A stretch of 64,000 nt of DNA from Actinobacteria bacterium IMCC26256 (GCA_001023575.1 CP011489.1:1239001-1303000); one strand, 5' to 3'. Numbered from the stretch's first letter, positions 17,897 to 27,665 are shown. Notes: a model not told the origin generated them from the letters alone. Program-made: numbers and translations.

Positions 17897-19495
17897 TTAA
17901 CGCATAGAGACGACGTCAATATCCTCTTCGCGCCAGAAGTCGAAGCGCTCATCTGGCAGGCGTAAACAGTGTGTCGGCGCTAGCGCCTCAACGAACGCTG
18001 GCTCATGGCTAACAACCACTACCGTTCCCTCCCAGTGACGGAACATACGCCCAACTGCGTCTACTGAGGCGGGGTCGAGGTTGTTGGTGGGCTCGTCAAG
18101 TATCAATAGGTTCGAGCCACCAGCAGCGAGCATTGCAAGACCTAACTTGGCTCGCTCTCCACCTGATAGGGACCCCGCTGGCTGCTCCATCGCTGCGCCA
18201 CTCAGCCCGAAGGAGCCGAGAAGTGCGCGACGTTCTGCCTCGAGTTTCAAGACTGTGTCGTCAATGTTGTCGAGTGCGCGAGCCTCAAGATCAATCTGTT
18301 CGTGCTCTTGGGCGAAGTAACCAAGGCTGACGTTTGGGCCTAGCTTCACCGTGCCGCCCGATGGAATCTGCACCCCGGCGAGACAACGCAGAAGACTTGA
18401 CTTACCTGCTCCGTTTCGCCCCACTACTGCGATCCTGTCGCCGCGATGCGCATTCATAGCGATGCGCTTTAGAACGGTCTTGACTCCATACTGCACGCCT
18501 ACGCCATCTACCTCTAGAGGAGTAGCGCCTGAGCGAGCAGGAGTAGGAAGCTTGAGACGAACCGCCTTCTCAACACGGTGGACCTCAGTACGATTCTTTT
18601 GAATCCTCTCAACACGCTTGTCCAAGGCCTTAGCGGTCTTGGCTCGCTTCTCAGTCTGCCCGCGCATGGTATTAGCGAGAGTTGAGATTCGTTTGATCTC
18701 TCGCTCCTCCTGTACCGACGCCTTGGCACGCTGGACCTGGTCCGCTGCCAAACTCCCCGTAAAGGTCGTGTAGTTGCCCTTATATTCGGTCAGGCGACCA
18801 TCTGAGAGATGGATAACTTTGTCGATCGCCTTGTCAAGCAGGTCTAGGTCGTGACTTATTACAAGAATCGTTCCACCGAAAGATGAAAGCTCGTCCATAA
18901 GCCAACTCTTAGCGCTCATATCGAGGTGGTTAGTTGGCTCATCGAGAATCATTATTTCTGGCGTCTGGAAAAGCAGTCGAATGATGTCGACCCTTCGACG
19001 CTGACCACCTGAGAGAGTCTCAATATCCTCGAAAAGCAAGTCTTGTCGGAGTCCTACTCCATCGGCGAGGCGCGCCATTGTTGCCTCAGCCTCGTAACCG
19101 CCAAGCGAGCCGTACTGCTCCTCGAGTTCGCTGAATAGTTCAATCGCTTCTGAGGTTGGATCCTCAGCCATTGCATTTCTAGCTGCAACCAACTTCTCGT
19201 CTAATACATCTAGACCTCGACCACTAAGGACATGCGAGAAACCTGTGGCATCTACACCGAGCCCCTTAGCGTTTGGAACCTGAGGCAGGTAACCAACCGT
19301 CCCTTGAGTTTTCACCTCTCCGAAGGAGCGCACCTCTGGATCAGGTTCGCCCACGAGCACCGAGATGAGAGTGGACTTTCCAGTACCGTTGCGCCCAACT
19401 AAGCCGACCTTCTCGCCAGTCGCAACAAGAAATTGGGCGTCCTTGACAAGGGCTCTATGGCCAATCTCGATAGTCATTCCGGTGCCGCTAATCAT
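17897..19495 (-). CDS. ABC-F family ATPase
   Basis: This is a duplicated 532-residue ATPase. The first half has Walker A GRNGTGKST (about residues 37-45), signature LSGGQRRRVD and Walker B IMILDEPTNHLD. The second has GRNGAGKSS, LSGGERAKLG and LLILDEPTNNLD. A charged linker of about 80 residues between them (near residues 230-310, with KRISTLANTMRGQTEKRAKTAKALDKR) is the P-site tRNA interaction motif of ABC-F proteins. There are no membrane segments, so it acts on the ribosome or in translation control, not in transport. Which ABC-F subgroup, and whether it gives antibiotic resistance, cannot be told. Confidence 0.93.
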   Translation of the reverse strand: MISGTGMTIEIGHRALVKDAQFLVATGEKVGLVGRNGTGKSTLISVLVGEPDPEVRSFGEVKTQGTVGYLPQVPNAKGLGVDATGFSHVLSGRGLDVLDEKLVAARNAMAEDPTSEAIELFSELEEQYGSLGGYEAEATMARLADGVGLRQDLLFEDIETLSGGQRRRVDIIRLLFQTPEIMILDEPTNHLDMSAKSWLMDELSSFGGTILVISHDLDLLDKAIDKVIHLSDGRLTEYKGNYTTFTGSLAADQVQRAKASVQEEREIKRISTLANTMRGQTEKRAKTAKALDKRVERIQKNRTEVHRVEKAVRLKLPTPARSGATPLEVDGVGVQYGVKTVLKRIAMNAHRGDRIAVVGRNGAGKSSLLRCLAGVQIPSGGTVKLGPNVSLGYFAQEHEQIDLEARALDNIDDTVLKLEAERRALLGSFGLSGAAMEQPAGSLSGGERAKLGLAMLAAGGSNLLILDEPTNNLDPASVDAVGRMFRHWEGTVVVVSHEPAFVEALAPTHCLRLPDERFDFWREEDIDVVSMR

Positions 19496-19573
19496 GTTGT
19501 TTCAATCTTTTAATTGGCAGAAAGACGCAACAGATATACGTTTGTCACTGCTGCCAGAGGGTTTGTAGTACGT

Positions 19574-19843
19574 ATGGGCCCGCAGAGCGTGCCGAGGGGA
19601 CCACAGTCTACGGCCTATGACTTGCAATGGCTGCCATCAGGCGTTTTTGACTCGGAAATCGTGCTCTATTTTGAGGAGAAATGCGCAGTTACTGCTTGGA
19701 ACACGGTACTTTGGAACTGCGAAGTTCCGCATGCATTACAAGGAAGACTAGGCGGATCCAAGATCCCGGAAGGGTCTTGGGACCGAGTAACTGAGTTCTC
19801 ACGCCGCTCAATTCAACGAGCAGGGTCATTACGTTGCTCTTAG
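19574..19843 (+). CDS. Possible small hypothetical protein
   Basis: An 89-codon frame from ATG 19574 to TAG 19843 fills most of the gap between the divergent ABC-F gene and the small membrane gene. The translation is of mixed composition with several Trp (LQWLP, VTAWNTVLWN, GSWDRVTEF) and looks more protein-like than random, but I recognise no family. No clear Shine-Dalgarno precedes the ATG. Its stop overlaps the stop of the 41-residue minus-strand gene. It could instead be untranslated sequence. Confidence 0.35.
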   Translation: MGPQSVPRGPQSTAYDLQWLPSGVFDSEIVLYFEEKCAVTAWNTVLWNCEVPHALQGRLGGSKIPEGSWDRVTEFSRRSIQRAGSLRCS

Positions 19844-19965
19844 GAGCCTTCTATTTCGTTTCGCTCAGCCCAGCGTCCAAAACTGAACATCGCATATAGG
19901 AATCCACCAGTGAACACAATCGCGGTAACGATGGTCCCCGCTACGAAGATTCCGGTCTGGTCCAT
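19840..19965 (-). CDS. 41-residue single-span membrane protein
   Basis: This reading frame is very short. It starts at ATG 19965 and ends at TAA 19840-19842. The translation begins MDQTGIFVAGTIVTAIVF, continues through a hydrophobic helix to about residue 28, then RWAERNEIEGS. It has one transmembrane segment with a polar C-terminal tail. The ATG shares its A with the TAA stop of the upstream 63-residue gene (TAATG), so it depends on translational coupling and lacks its own Shine-Dalgarno. The coupling and clean helix argue that it is real. Function unknown. Confidence 0.6.
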   Translation of the reverse strand: MDQTGIFVAGTIVTAIVFTGGFLYAMFSFGRWAERNEIEGS

Positions 19966-20156
19966 TAAGGCGTCTTGCGGTGGGCGAGCAGGAACGTACC
20001 GAGGGCGAGAATCGAAGGGACCCAGATGCCGATGAAAATTCCATTCAGCCTGCCGTTCATATCATCGCCTGCGTTGAAATAGATCCCTACGCTAAGCAAG
20101 AAACTTGCAAAGGCAGCAAATAGGAGTGTTCCTTTGAGTATTACTTCTGGTTTCAT
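19965..20156 (-). CDS. 63-residue two-span membrane protein
   Basis: This is a small protein with two hydrophobic segments, LLFAAFASFLLSVGIYF and GIFIGIWVPSILALGTFLLA, joined by a short polar loop (NAGDDMNGRLN). It ends HRKTP. It is coupled to the downstream 41-residue membrane protein by a TAATG overlap, so the pair likely forms a two-gene unit, and they may form a complex. It lies between tRNA-Leu(AAG) and the ABC-F gene. I do not recognise the family. Confidence 0.65.
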   Translation of the reverse strand: MKPEVILKGTLLFAAFASFLLSVGIYFNAGDDMNGRLNGIFIGIWVPSILALGTFLLAHRKTP

Positions 20157-20296
20157 GGCGTCAAACTAACACTCTCGCTAGGAATTAATGCGAATTTTTA
20201 GTGTGCCTGATGGCGCATGTTAATTCAAAACTGGTCTCTCACTCTCATGGTTTTGAGTGATTCGGTCTGCGCAGTTCGCGCCGATGTTCCTTAAAT

Positions 20297-20383
20297 TGGT
20301 GTCGAAGGGGGGACTTGAACCCCCACGCCCTTACGGGCACTAGCTCCTTAAGCTAGCGCGTCTGCCGATTCCGCCACTCCGAC
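20297..20383 (-). tRNA. tRNA-Leu (anticodon AAG)
   Basis: The complement folds as a class II tRNA. The acceptor stem is GTCGGAG/CTTCGAC and the D arm is followed by an anticodon stem CTAGC/GCTAG with loop TTAAGGA. The variable arm is GTGCCC..GGGC-like, and the T arm is GGGGG/CCCCC around TTCAAGT. Discriminator A and an encoded CCA complete it. Aligned with E. coli tRNA-Leu(CAG), the anticodon positions read A-A-G. A34 would need deamination to inosine to read CTC as well as CTT codons. Confidence 0.93.
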
Positions 20384-20411
20384 GTGGAGCCGACACTTTA
20401 GCGCGTACCCT

Positions 20412-21989
20412 TCAACGATTCTCTAGCCCGGCATACCCAGAGAAGATGCCACCGAGAGCATCGACACTGAGAGCCTTCACAGTGTTGCGAGCAATGAACC
20501 TAGATCGATACTGGACGACGGGCTTGATGGCCACTTGCTGAAGAATGGCCCGCTCTGCTTTCGCATATAGCCCGGCACGCTTCTTAGGGTTCCCCGTGGT
20601 TGAGGCCGAGATCACAAGTAGGTCCGAGGCCAGGGACTTGATGTGGGCAACGTTCTCGGGAGCATCGGAGGCGAATACTGGGAATAAAAATGCCTCCGCA
20701 CTCGGGTCAAGCGCCACCCAACCGAGGCGGAATAGGTCGGGCTCTCCGTTCGCCAGGAAATCGTCGTAATCGGATATCGGGTGTGGCCGCGGGGTGGTCT
20801 CGATCCCTGCTGCACGGAGCTGCTCCTGCGCCGCCAGAGCGAGGTTCGCCTGCGCCGGCGTATCGTCGTAATCAATTGAGAAAGTGGGTACTCCGCCCGC
20901 AGGGAAGGCTCTAGCTAATGCTGCTTTCGCTGCGGTTAGGTTGAAGTCGCAGACATTTTTACAAGGGTCCTCTCCGTGCCCAGCCACAGTCTCGGGCAGA
21001 ACACCATTAGCCACCCCTACCGTTGGCCCGAAGGTTTTACGGACCAAGGAGGCTGAATCAAGAGCACGGAGAATGGCCTCCCGGAAATCGACATCTGCGA
21101 ATTTAGGGTTCTCTAGGTTCAACGCATAATTAGAGACAGCGACATAGGGTGCCGATACCGGCCGAAGCCCGCCCTTAAATGTTGTTCCTGCCTCGCGAGT
21201 GATAGCTGCAATATCTGCCTTACCGGCCTCAACTGCGCGCCTCGCCTCATCGGCCGAGTCGTATTTAGTGATACGGATCTTTCGAGCTCCTGGTCCCCGC
21301 AGCCGTGTCATCTCCCAGTCGCCCTCGGTTATCCCCGATACGCGGTAAGGACCGGTACCGAATAGCCCGCCAGGTTCATCCACGTCAGGGGCGACTATGC
21401 CTAGGCCGGGGTGGCCGAGTGATATCGGGAAGGTGGCATCGGGTCTCGAGATGTTAAAGACGACAGTCGTTGCATTCTTCGCCACTATCCCAGTTATTGG
21501 ACCGCCGGCTGCATGCGCCGCGTCATAGCCGACTACTACCGATAGGAGTCCGGCTATCGGAGAGCGCGTCCCTGGCGCCACCACTCGCTCTAGCGACGCT
21601 TTTACATCAGCAGCGCCGACAAGAGCCCCTGCGGAGAATCGAGCACGTTGATCAATCTTGAATGTGAAGGATGTCTGCTCCTTATTTCCGCGCCACGATT
21701 TAGCGATGCCTGGAAGCACCTCGGAAGTATTCGGATCGAGCTGCACGAGAGGGAGGCTTATCAATTCAGCGAGCGATATTGACTCCGGATTTGAAGCGAC
21801 GGCAGGGTCAAGCGTGGTGGTAGCAGAGACAGCAAATCGCAGAAGCCCTAAGCGTTGCGGCTTCGCCTTTGAACCCCCCGTGCTGCAACTAAGCGAGGAG
21901 AACAACGCTGCAGCCACGCATATAGCGCTAACCGCCCGCCGTCTCGATAGCGGGCTCAGAAGACTACCTCTGTAGTTGAGAAATGGCAC
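20412..21989 (-). CDS. ABC transporter substrate-binding lipoprotein, family 5 (second of two)
   Basis: This is a 525-residue solute-binding protein of the peptide/nickel (SBP_bac_5) family. The N-terminus has Arg residues, a hydrophobic core and lipobox LSSLSC, so it is a lipoprotein on the outer face. Family marks are [31 protein letters not shown] and [20 protein letters not shown]. Its ATG overlaps the end of the dppF-like gene by 34 bases, which makes it the last gene of the importer operon. It is clearly different in sequence from the 560-residue binding protein at the head of the operon. The exact start is uncertain because the overlap is large. Confidence 0.88.
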   Translation of the reverse strand: MPFLNYRGSLLSPLSRRRAVSAICVAAALFSSLSCSTGGSKAKPQRLGLLRFAVSATTTLDPAVASNPESISLAELISLPLVQLDPNTSEVLPGIAKSWRGNKEQTSFTFKIDQRARFSAGALVGAADVKASLERVVAPGTRSPIAGLLSVVVGYDAAHAAGGPITGIVAKNATTVVFNISRPDATFPISLGHPGLGIVAPDVDEPGGLFGTGPYRVSGITEGDWEMTRLRGPGARKIRITKYDSADEARRAVEAGKADIAAITREAGTTFKGGLRPVSAPYVAVSNYALNLENPKFADVDFREAILRALDSASLVRKTFGPTVGVANGVLPETVAGHGEDPCKNVCDFNLTAAKAALARAFPAGGVPTFSIDYDDTPAQANLALAAQEQLRAAGIETTPRPHPISDYDDFLANGEPDLFRLGWVALDPSAEAFLFPVFASDAPENVAHIKSLASDLLVISASTTGNPKKRAGLYAKAERAILQQVAIKPVVQYRSRFIARNTVKALSVDALGGIFSGYAGLENR

Positions 21990-22963
21990 GCTGATACTTG
22001 TGCCTCGCTCAAGCCATGCGGGGCTAACTCAGGCACAACTTCGGCACATAATTGCTCGGCCTTCCAGCAACGCGTTCGGAAACGGCATCCGCTAGGAGGG
22101 TTGGAGGGGCTTGGAACATCGCCTTCGAGAATGCGTCGTTTACGCAGGCGTTCTTTACGAGGATCAGGGATCGGCACTGCGCTAAGTAATGCCTGCGTAT
22201 AAGGGTGCTGTGGATTTTCGTAGACTTCATCTGCTGGACCCATCTCGACAATCTTCCCGAGGTACATCACTGCGACCGTGTCGCAGATGTGGCGAACCAC
22301 GGAGAGATCATGTGCAATGAAGACGTACGCCAAACCCAGCCTCTCCTGGATATCCTCGAGCAGATTCACCACACCAGCTTGAATGCTCACATCGAGGGCA
22401 GAGACGGGTTCATCAAGAATTAAAAGCGAAGGCTCGAGTGCAAGGGCTCTCGCGATACCGATTCTCTGGCGCTGCCCTCCAGAGAATTCATGCGGGAAAC
22501 GAGTCGCATGCTCCGGATTCAGGCCAACTATCTCCATCAGTGATCGAACTCTCTCGTCACCGCCATCTTTGTACCTCCCATATATACGAAGAGGCTCTGC
22601 GATTGTCGAGTGAACAGTCATCCGCGGATTGAGTGACGCATAGGGATCTTGGAATACCATCTGCATTCGTGCCCGCAGCGCTCTGAGCTTCCGACCATCT
22701 GCTTTGGTTACGTCTCCGCCCTCAAACTCAATCGAACCAGAGGTTGCATCGATGAGGCGAGTGAGCATCCGCCCTGTCGTTGATTTTCCACACCCTGACT
22801 CCCCGACGATTCCGAGGGTCTCGCCTGGACTCACTGAGAAAGAAACCCCCGAGACGGCTTGAACCGCTCCTGTTCGACGACGGAGGAAGCCACTGCGGAT
22901 GGGGAACTCTTTAACTAGGTTCTTGACCTCGAGTATCGGACTCCCGAGATTGGATTCGTTCAT
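21956..22963 (-). CDS. dppF: Oligopeptide ABC transporter ATPase (OppF/DppF-like)
   Basis: The domain starts at ATG 22963 (MNESNLGSP), overlapping the upstream stop as ATGA. An in-frame start 45 bases earlier would add 15 unlikely residues. Walker A is GESGCGKST, the signature is [15 protein letters not shown] and Walker B is [12 protein letters not shown]. The C-terminal 60 residues carry the oligopeptide-type extension ([16 protein letters not shown], then CRFRTRC near the end). Such C-terminal segments can hold an iron-sulfur site; Cys residues are visible in [13 protein letters not shown] and again in ACHFS. It pairs with the DppD-like ATPase. Confidence 0.92.
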   Translation of the reverse strand: MNESNLGSPILEVKNLVKEFPIRSGFLRRRTGAVQAVSGVSFSVSPGETLGIVGESGCGKSTTGRMLTRLIDATSGSIEFEGGDVTKADGRKLRALRARMQMVFQDPYASLNPRMTVHSTIAEPLRIYGRYKDGGDERVRSLMEIVGLNPEHATRFPHEFSGGQRQRIGIARALALEPSLLILDEPVSALDVSIQAGVVNLLEDIQERLGLAYVFIAHDLSVVRHICDTVAVMYLGKIVEMGPADEVYENPQHPYTQALLSAVPIPDPRKERLRKRRILEGDVPSPSNPPSGCRFRTRCWKAEQLCAEVVPELAPHGLSEAQVSACHFSTTEVVF

Positions 22964-23970
22964 GACTCGGTGCCTAGGAGTTTCACTGCTTCGTCCGGGT
23001 AGTGGCACGAAGCCATCTGCGACGAACCCAAGTCCTTAAAAACAGGTTTATCGGTGATGCAGCGTTCCTGATCAGCTATTGGGCAACGTGGGTGGAAAGC
23101 ACATCCGGACGGAACGAATACCAGACTCGGGGGCTGCCCGTGAATGCGGTAGAGCCGAGAGGTGGAGTCTGTGCGTCGGTCGAGTCTGGGGAGAGACTCG
23201 AGTAAGCCGGCGGTATAAGGATGTTTGGGTTCGTAAAAGATTTGATCGACGCTCCCAAACTCTGCCTGGCGCCCTGCGTACATCACCATCACCCGATCTG
23301 CAGTACCGGCGACTACTCCTAGGTCATGCGTTATGAGCATGACCGTGGTTTTCGTGCGCTCCTGAATGCGGCGAAAGACATCTAGAACCTGGGCCTGAAT
23401 TGTTACATCAAGTGCGGTAGTCGGTTCATCAGCGATAAGAACCGCTGGATCGTTTGCAAGTGCCATTGCGATCATGGCGCGCTGGCGCATTCCACCTGAG
23501 TACTCATGCGGGTATTGAGCAGCGCGTTCTCCTGGGTCAGGAATCCCGACTATCTCTAGTAACTCGATCACGCGGGCTTTGCGTGTGGAGTCAGAATTAT
23601 CGCTCTGGTGCACCTTGAGAGCCTCAAGAATCTGAGCCCCAACAGTAATTACGGGATTCAAAGCAGCCAAGGCATCCTGGAAAATTACTGATATCTCTGC
23701 TCCCCGAATACTTCGCATCGATTTCTCGGATTTGCCTAAGAGTTCCTCACCCCGGAATTTAATGCTCCCCTCAACAACCGCATACTTCGGAAGCAACCCC
23801 ATTATTGCCATCGCAGAGACGCTCTTACCTGAACCGCTCTCCCCGACAATTCCAAGAGTCTCACCCTCGTAAAGGTCATAGGTGACACCATCGACTGCTC
23901 GGACTAGACCATCAGGAGATGGGAACGAAACGTGAAGATCGAGGACCTCGAGAACCGGACTCTGCGTCAT
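22960..23970 (-). CDS. dppD: Oligopeptide ABC transporter ATPase (OppD/DppD-like)
   Basis: This is a 336-residue ATPase. Walker A is GESGSGKSV, the signature is [15 protein letters not shown] and Walker B is [12 protein letters not shown]. The C-terminal region has [15 protein letters not shown] followed by a Cys-rich end ([22 protein letters not shown]) typical of OppD/DppD. The two ATPases would drive one importer. The start overlaps the permease stop by 4 bases (ATGA). Confidence 0.92.
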   Translation of the reverse strand: MTQSPVLEVLDLHVSFPSPDGLVRAVDGVTYDLYEGETLGIVGESGSGKSVSAMAIMGLLPKYAVVEGSIKFRGEELLGKSEKSMRSIRGAEISVIFQDALAALNPVITVGAQILEALKVHQSDNSDSTRKARVIELLEIVGIPDPGERAAQYPHEYSGGMRQRAMIAMALANDPAVLIADEPTTALDVTIQAQVLDVFRRIQERTKTTVMLITHDLGVVAGTADRVMVMYAGRQAEFGSVDQIFYEPKHPYTAGLLESLPRLDRRTDSTSRLYRIHGQPPSLVFVPSGCAFHPRCPIADQERCITDKPVFKDLGSSQMASCHYPDEAVKLLGTES

Positions 23971-24932
23971 CCGTTACTCCCGTGAGGATCTAATGCGTCG
24001 CGTAGCCCGTCACCTAGAAAATTAACTGCGAGAACAGTGATGAGAATCATCATTCCTGGGAAATATATGAGATAGGCCTGAGGAGTCCCCACATATCCGC
24101 GCGCGCTGCTGAGAAGGTTCCCCCAAGAAGTCGCTGGTAACTGCACACCGAAACCAAGATAAGAGAGGGCGGACTCGGTGAGAATTGCACCCGCTACTGC
24201 GAGAGTGGCCCCAACTAATATCGGACCTAAGCAGTTAGGGATTATGTGCCGGAATACGACCCTCATTGGACTGGCCCCGATGGATCGTGCCGCCTCAACA
24301 AATTCTCGCTCTCGTAACGCGAGGACTTGACCGCGCACAACACGGGCCTCCCCCATCCAAAAAAGTGCAGCGAGCGAGAGAGCGATCACAACCTGTGTCG
24401 ATCCAAACCCTTGAATAGCGATCGCGAGAACAACTAGTTGGGGGATCACCAGAAACAAATCAGTCAGGCGCATAAGTCCTTGGTCTGCCCATTTTCCAAA
24501 ATAACCAGATACGGCACCGACGAGCGTTCCAAGCAACGTGCTTAAGAATGCAACCGTTAGACCTATACGTAGTGATGTGCGACCCGCATAGAGGATCTCA
24601 CTAAGCATGTCCCGACCAAGCTCATCGGTACCGAACCAATGATGAGCATTCGGACCAACAGCGCCGATTACTAGATCCTGCTGATTAGCCGGAAATGGTG
24701 CGACCAAATTTGCAGCAAAACAAGCAAAAATCAAGAGAATCAATAGGATTAAGGAGAATACTGCCAGTCTGTGTTTTAGGAATCGGGATCGAAATAGTTG
24801 CCACTGGGATCGCGGTTTATGTCCGTCGATCCCTCCGATTCCCAACTCGGCCCCGATTGGCATGGACGGGCTGCCTCCTACGAGCCCGAGGCCTTCTAGA
24901 GGCTGGGCTCCCTCACGTGAATCTCTACTCAC
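23967..24932 (-). CDS. dppC: Oligopeptide ABC transporter permease (OppC/DppC-like)
   Basis: This is a permease of 321 residues with a cytoplasmic N-terminal stretch, a first helix near residues 57-75 and about five further helices. The periplasmic HHWFGTDELGRDMLSEILYAGRTSLRIG segment and the coupling loop ARSIGASPMRVVFRHIIPN are typical of OppC/DppC. The start overlaps the upstream permease stop by 4 bases. Confidence 0.92.
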   Translation of the reverse strand: MSRDSREGAQPLEGLGLVGGSPSMPIGAELGIGGIDGHKPRSQWQLFRSRFLKHRLAVFSLILLILLIFACFAANLVAPFPANQQDLVIGAVGPNAHHWFGTDELGRDMLSEILYAGRTSLRIGLTVAFLSTLLGTLVGAVSGYFGKWADQGLMRLTDLFLVIPQLVVLAIAIQGFGSTQVVIALSLAALFWMGEARVVRGQVLALREREFVEAARSIGASPMRVVFRHIIPNCLGPILVGATLAVAGAILTESALSYLGFGVQLPATSWGNLLSSARGYVGTPQAYLIYFPGMMILITVLAVNFLGDGLRDALDPHGSNG

Positions 24933-25897
24933 GCGACACGCACCCTAGGGTCGAGCCAGCCATATGCAAGGTCAGCAATGAGGTTGAAGAGGAGAACAAA
25001 GAAAGCAGCGACCACGGTCCAAGATGTGAGGACCGCAGCATCTCCATTCGTAATCGCTTGGACAAAGATGCGCCCCATCCCTGGTATCGAGAAAATTTGT
25101 TCGGTAATCACCAATCCCCCGAACAACAATCCGATATCAAGCGCCATAACCGTAACAACTGGAATCAAAGCGTTACGGAGTGCGTGCCTAGTAATTACCT
25201 GGCGCCTCGGGACACCCTTAGCGCGAGCGGTTCTGATGTAGTCCGAGTTCAATGTGTCGAGCATTGAGGCGCGCTGATACCTACTCCAACCGGCAATGTT
25301 TTGGACAGTGAGGACGAGCACGGGTAGAAACAAATGTTGGAGGTAATCAATGTTGAAGCCTGATGCTCCAGTGCTGTGGAGGCCTACGAAGTAGAAAATA
25401 GGTCGCGAGAGATTCAGCCATGCCATCAGTTGGAACACAAAGAATTGAATGGCAATAAATGCAAACCAAAATGGGGGTATAGATATCCCGATGAAGGAGA
25501 TAGTTGTGAATATGTAGTCCCCGGCTGAGTACTGCCTTACTGCGCTATACACGCCGATTGCTATCGCAGCGATAATGGAGAGGATTACCGCCCAGAGCAT
25601 AAGTTGCATTGTGTAACCAAGCCCACTGCCCAGCATCGTCGCCACAGGCTGTCGAGTTACCTCACTAGTCCCCATATCGCCTTGGGCAAAATCCCCAACC
25701 CACTTGGCGTATTGAACAGCAATTGGCTTATCGAGGCCAAGGCGCTCCCGTTCTCGTTCGCGCACCTGCTTATCCCGAACTTGTGCCAAGCGAGCTGTCG
25801 GGTCGAAAGCTATGCGTGTACCGACGAATGCGACTATGGAGGCCAGGAGTAGGACAACTATGGAATAAAGAAGTCGCCTACCTAAAAACTGAATCAC
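24929..25897 (-). CDS. dppB: Oligopeptide ABC transporter permease (OppB/DppB-like)
   Basis: This is a 322-residue integral membrane permease. It starts MIQFLGRRLLYSIVVLLLAS, has six helices, and shows the coupling motif RTARAKGVPRRQVITRHALRNALIPVV. The C-terminus is LIADLAYGWLDPRVRV, the conserved OppB ending. It forms a heterodimer with the DppC-like permease. It lies 86 bases downstream of the first binding protein, and that gap holds an 11-base-pair hairpin that probably sets their relative expression. Confidence 0.92.
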   Translation of the reverse strand: MIQFLGRRLLYSIVVLLLASIVAFVGTRIAFDPTARLAQVRDKQVRERERERLGLDKPIAVQYAKWVGDFAQGDMGTSEVTRQPVATMLGSGLGYTMQLMLWAVILSIIAAIAIGVYSAVRQYSAGDYIFTTISFIGISIPPFWFAFIAIQFFVFQLMAWLNLSRPIFYFVGLHSTGASGFNIDYLQHLFLPVLVLTVQNIAGWSRYQRASMLDTLNSDYIRTARAKGVPRRQVITRHALRNALIPVVTVMALDIGLLFGGLVITEQIFSIPGMGRIFVQAITNGDAAVLTSWTVVAAFFVLLFNLIADLAYGWLDPRVRVA

Positions 25898-25930
25898 AGG
25901 GGCCTCACTGCAATATCCATCTGCCAGAAA

Positions 25931-25956
25931 TGGCCCGCCTCAAGAGAGGCGGGCCA
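25931..25956 (-). terminator. Intercistronic hairpin after the binding-protein gene
   Basis: TGGCCCGCCTC (25931-25941) and GAGGCGGGCCA (25946-25956) form a perfect 11-base-pair stem with a 4-base loop, in the gap after the binding-protein stop. On the minus strand it is followed by only three T, so it is a weak or partial terminator. A common purpose at this position is to leave more binding-protein mRNA than permease mRNA. Confidence 0.7.
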
Positions 25957-25982
25957 TACCAGTCGAGCATGATTCAATATTC

Positions 25983-27665
25983 TCAGCCCTTCAGGGTCCA
26001 GAGATTCATGTTCCAGAATGGACCCAGCGTGGCGTTATCCGCTACGGGGCCACGTACCGAATTACGGAAAATAAGTGTATTGGGCAATGGATCCAGCGGA
26101 ATGGAGGTCGCACTCAGACCAGTAAGAAGGTCCGCTTGCTTCGAGTCACTAATCCGCTGAGCTGTATCGGTCTCGACATCAACCTTCGCTAGGAGCTCAT
26201 CCAGCCCTGCAACATTCGTTCGAGTCCAGTTATTTCCAGAGCCGCCATTGGCCTCAGTGGGGATGTTGACCGAACAGAAGATATTGCAGTTTCCCGGCTC
26301 CGGACCGGTCGCAACCTGAGCATATAGCGTCATCTCGAAGTCGCCTGATGGTGCGGTCTTGCCGAATAGCACGCCTGCGTCTTGAGTCTTGATCTTCATC
26401 TCAAAGCCAGCAGTCTTGAATCCCGCTTGGAGAATTTGCGCGGTCAACTCTCGACGCTTGTTTCCCACGGTTGTCTTGAGCGTGAAGGAGAGTTTGGCTC
26501 CGTCCTTGGCCCAGTAACCATCGCTGCCCTTCGCATAGCCCTGAGAGGACATCAACTCCGCGACCTTCGCCAAGTCCAAGGTGTACCCGCTAAAGCCAGC
26601 TGGATCTGCGTACGCGGCAACTATCGGTGGATTGAACGACTGCCACGCTTTATTGACACCAAGCGGACCAAAGAGACGCTTCACGATTGCATCTCGATCA
26701 AGAGAGTATGCAATCGCCTTACGTATGGACTCGTTGTCAAATGGTGGTTTCGAATTATTCAACCAGAGCGCCTCAACTGAGGAGGTGTCCGCTGTGGCCT
26801 TGATTGTTGCTCCATCGATGCCGCCCTTGACAGCCGGGAACCAATCAGGCTGTGGCTGCGGGTAGAGGAAATCAACCTCTCCTGCTTTGAACGCCTGAAA
26901 AAGCGCTGAGGTGTCAGTTATAAAACGGAAGACAACCTTCTTAATTGTTGCCTTAGTTCCCCAATAATTCTCGTTTGGCACAAGGGTGATTGAGACACCT
27001 TTTTTCCAGCCCGATTTTCCGCCGTCTAACTTCCACGGGCCTCCTGAGAATGTATATCCATCTTTCATAATGGCGTTGCGATTCTTGCCATCTAGAAGGT
27101 GCGAGGGCATGATCCCATAGCCGCTTCCAAAGAGACCTTTCCATCCAGCGAAGCGCTCCTTGTAACTAACCACAACTGTCGTCGGGTCGGGAGTCTCGAC
27201 AGACTCGATGTTGGCGTAGCCGGTCGTGTCGTAGATATCTTCACCTGACATGATCTGGTCGAACGTGTATTTAAAGTCAGTACTCGTGATCGCAACGCCA
27301 TCTGACCAAACAGCTGCGGGGTTCAGTCTGTAAGTGATGATCTGCTTATCTCCTGGCGCTACCGTTGCCTCGCCAGCTAAAAGTGGGCTCGGCTCGTAAA
27401 CGTAGGCTGCGGAACTGCCACTGGATGCATGACTGAAATACGCCTGCGGTAGCGTCGTAACGAGAGCAGCCCAACTTCCCCATGATGTTCCAGAGCAAGT
27501 AGCGACCCAGTCCAGGCACTCGGGCTCTTGATCGGCACCTACAACGAGTGTGCCATCAGCGGCGGCCGAATTGCCGTTACTCCCATTGCTGCCGCATGCC
27601 GCAAGCGAAATTGAGAGCAGTGCGAATACGGCTATTGGAGCAACTAAGTATTTACGAAGTTTCAT
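25983..27665 (-). CDS. dppA: ABC transporter substrate-binding lipoprotein, family 5 (first of two)
   Basis: This is a 560-residue solute-binding protein. The signal peptide ends in lipobox SLAACG (Cys near residue 24). Family 5 marks are VGADQEPECLDW, SDGVAITSTDFKYTFDQIM, ESVETPDPTTVVVSYKE and SIRKAIAYSLDRDAIVKRLFG. It opens the importer operon and has the Shine-Dalgarno GGAGG eight bases before the ATG. The Gly-Ser-Asn run after the Cys is an ordinary lipoprotein linker. Substrate: probably oligopeptides, but other family 5 members bind nickel, sugars or opines. Confidence 0.9.
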   Translation of the reverse strand: MKLRKYLVAPIAVFALLSISLAACGSNGSNGNSAAADGTLVVGADQEPECLDWVATCSGTSWGSWAALVTTLPQAYFSHASSGSSAAYVYEPSPLLAGEATVAPGDKQIITYRLNPAAVWSDGVAITSTDFKYTFDQIMSGEDIYDTTGYANIESVETPDPTTVVVSYKERFAGWKGLFGSGYGIMPSHLLDGKNRNAIMKDGYTFSGGPWKLDGGKSGWKKGVSITLVPNENYWGTKATIKKVVFRFITDTSALFQAFKAGEVDFLYPQPQPDWFPAVKGGIDGATIKATADTSSVEALWLNNSKPPFDNESIRKAIAYSLDRDAIVKRLFGPLGVNKAWQSFNPPIVAAYADPAGFSGYTLDLAKVAELMSSQGYAKGSDGYWAKDGAKLSFTLKTTVGNKRRELTAQILQAGFKTAGFEMKIKTQDAGVLFGKTAPSGDFEMTLYAQVATGPEPGNCNIFCSVNIPTEANGGSGNNWTRTNVAGLDELLAKVDVETDTAQRISDSKQADLLTGLSATSIPLDPLPNTLIFRNSVRGPVADNATLGPFWNMNLWTLKG

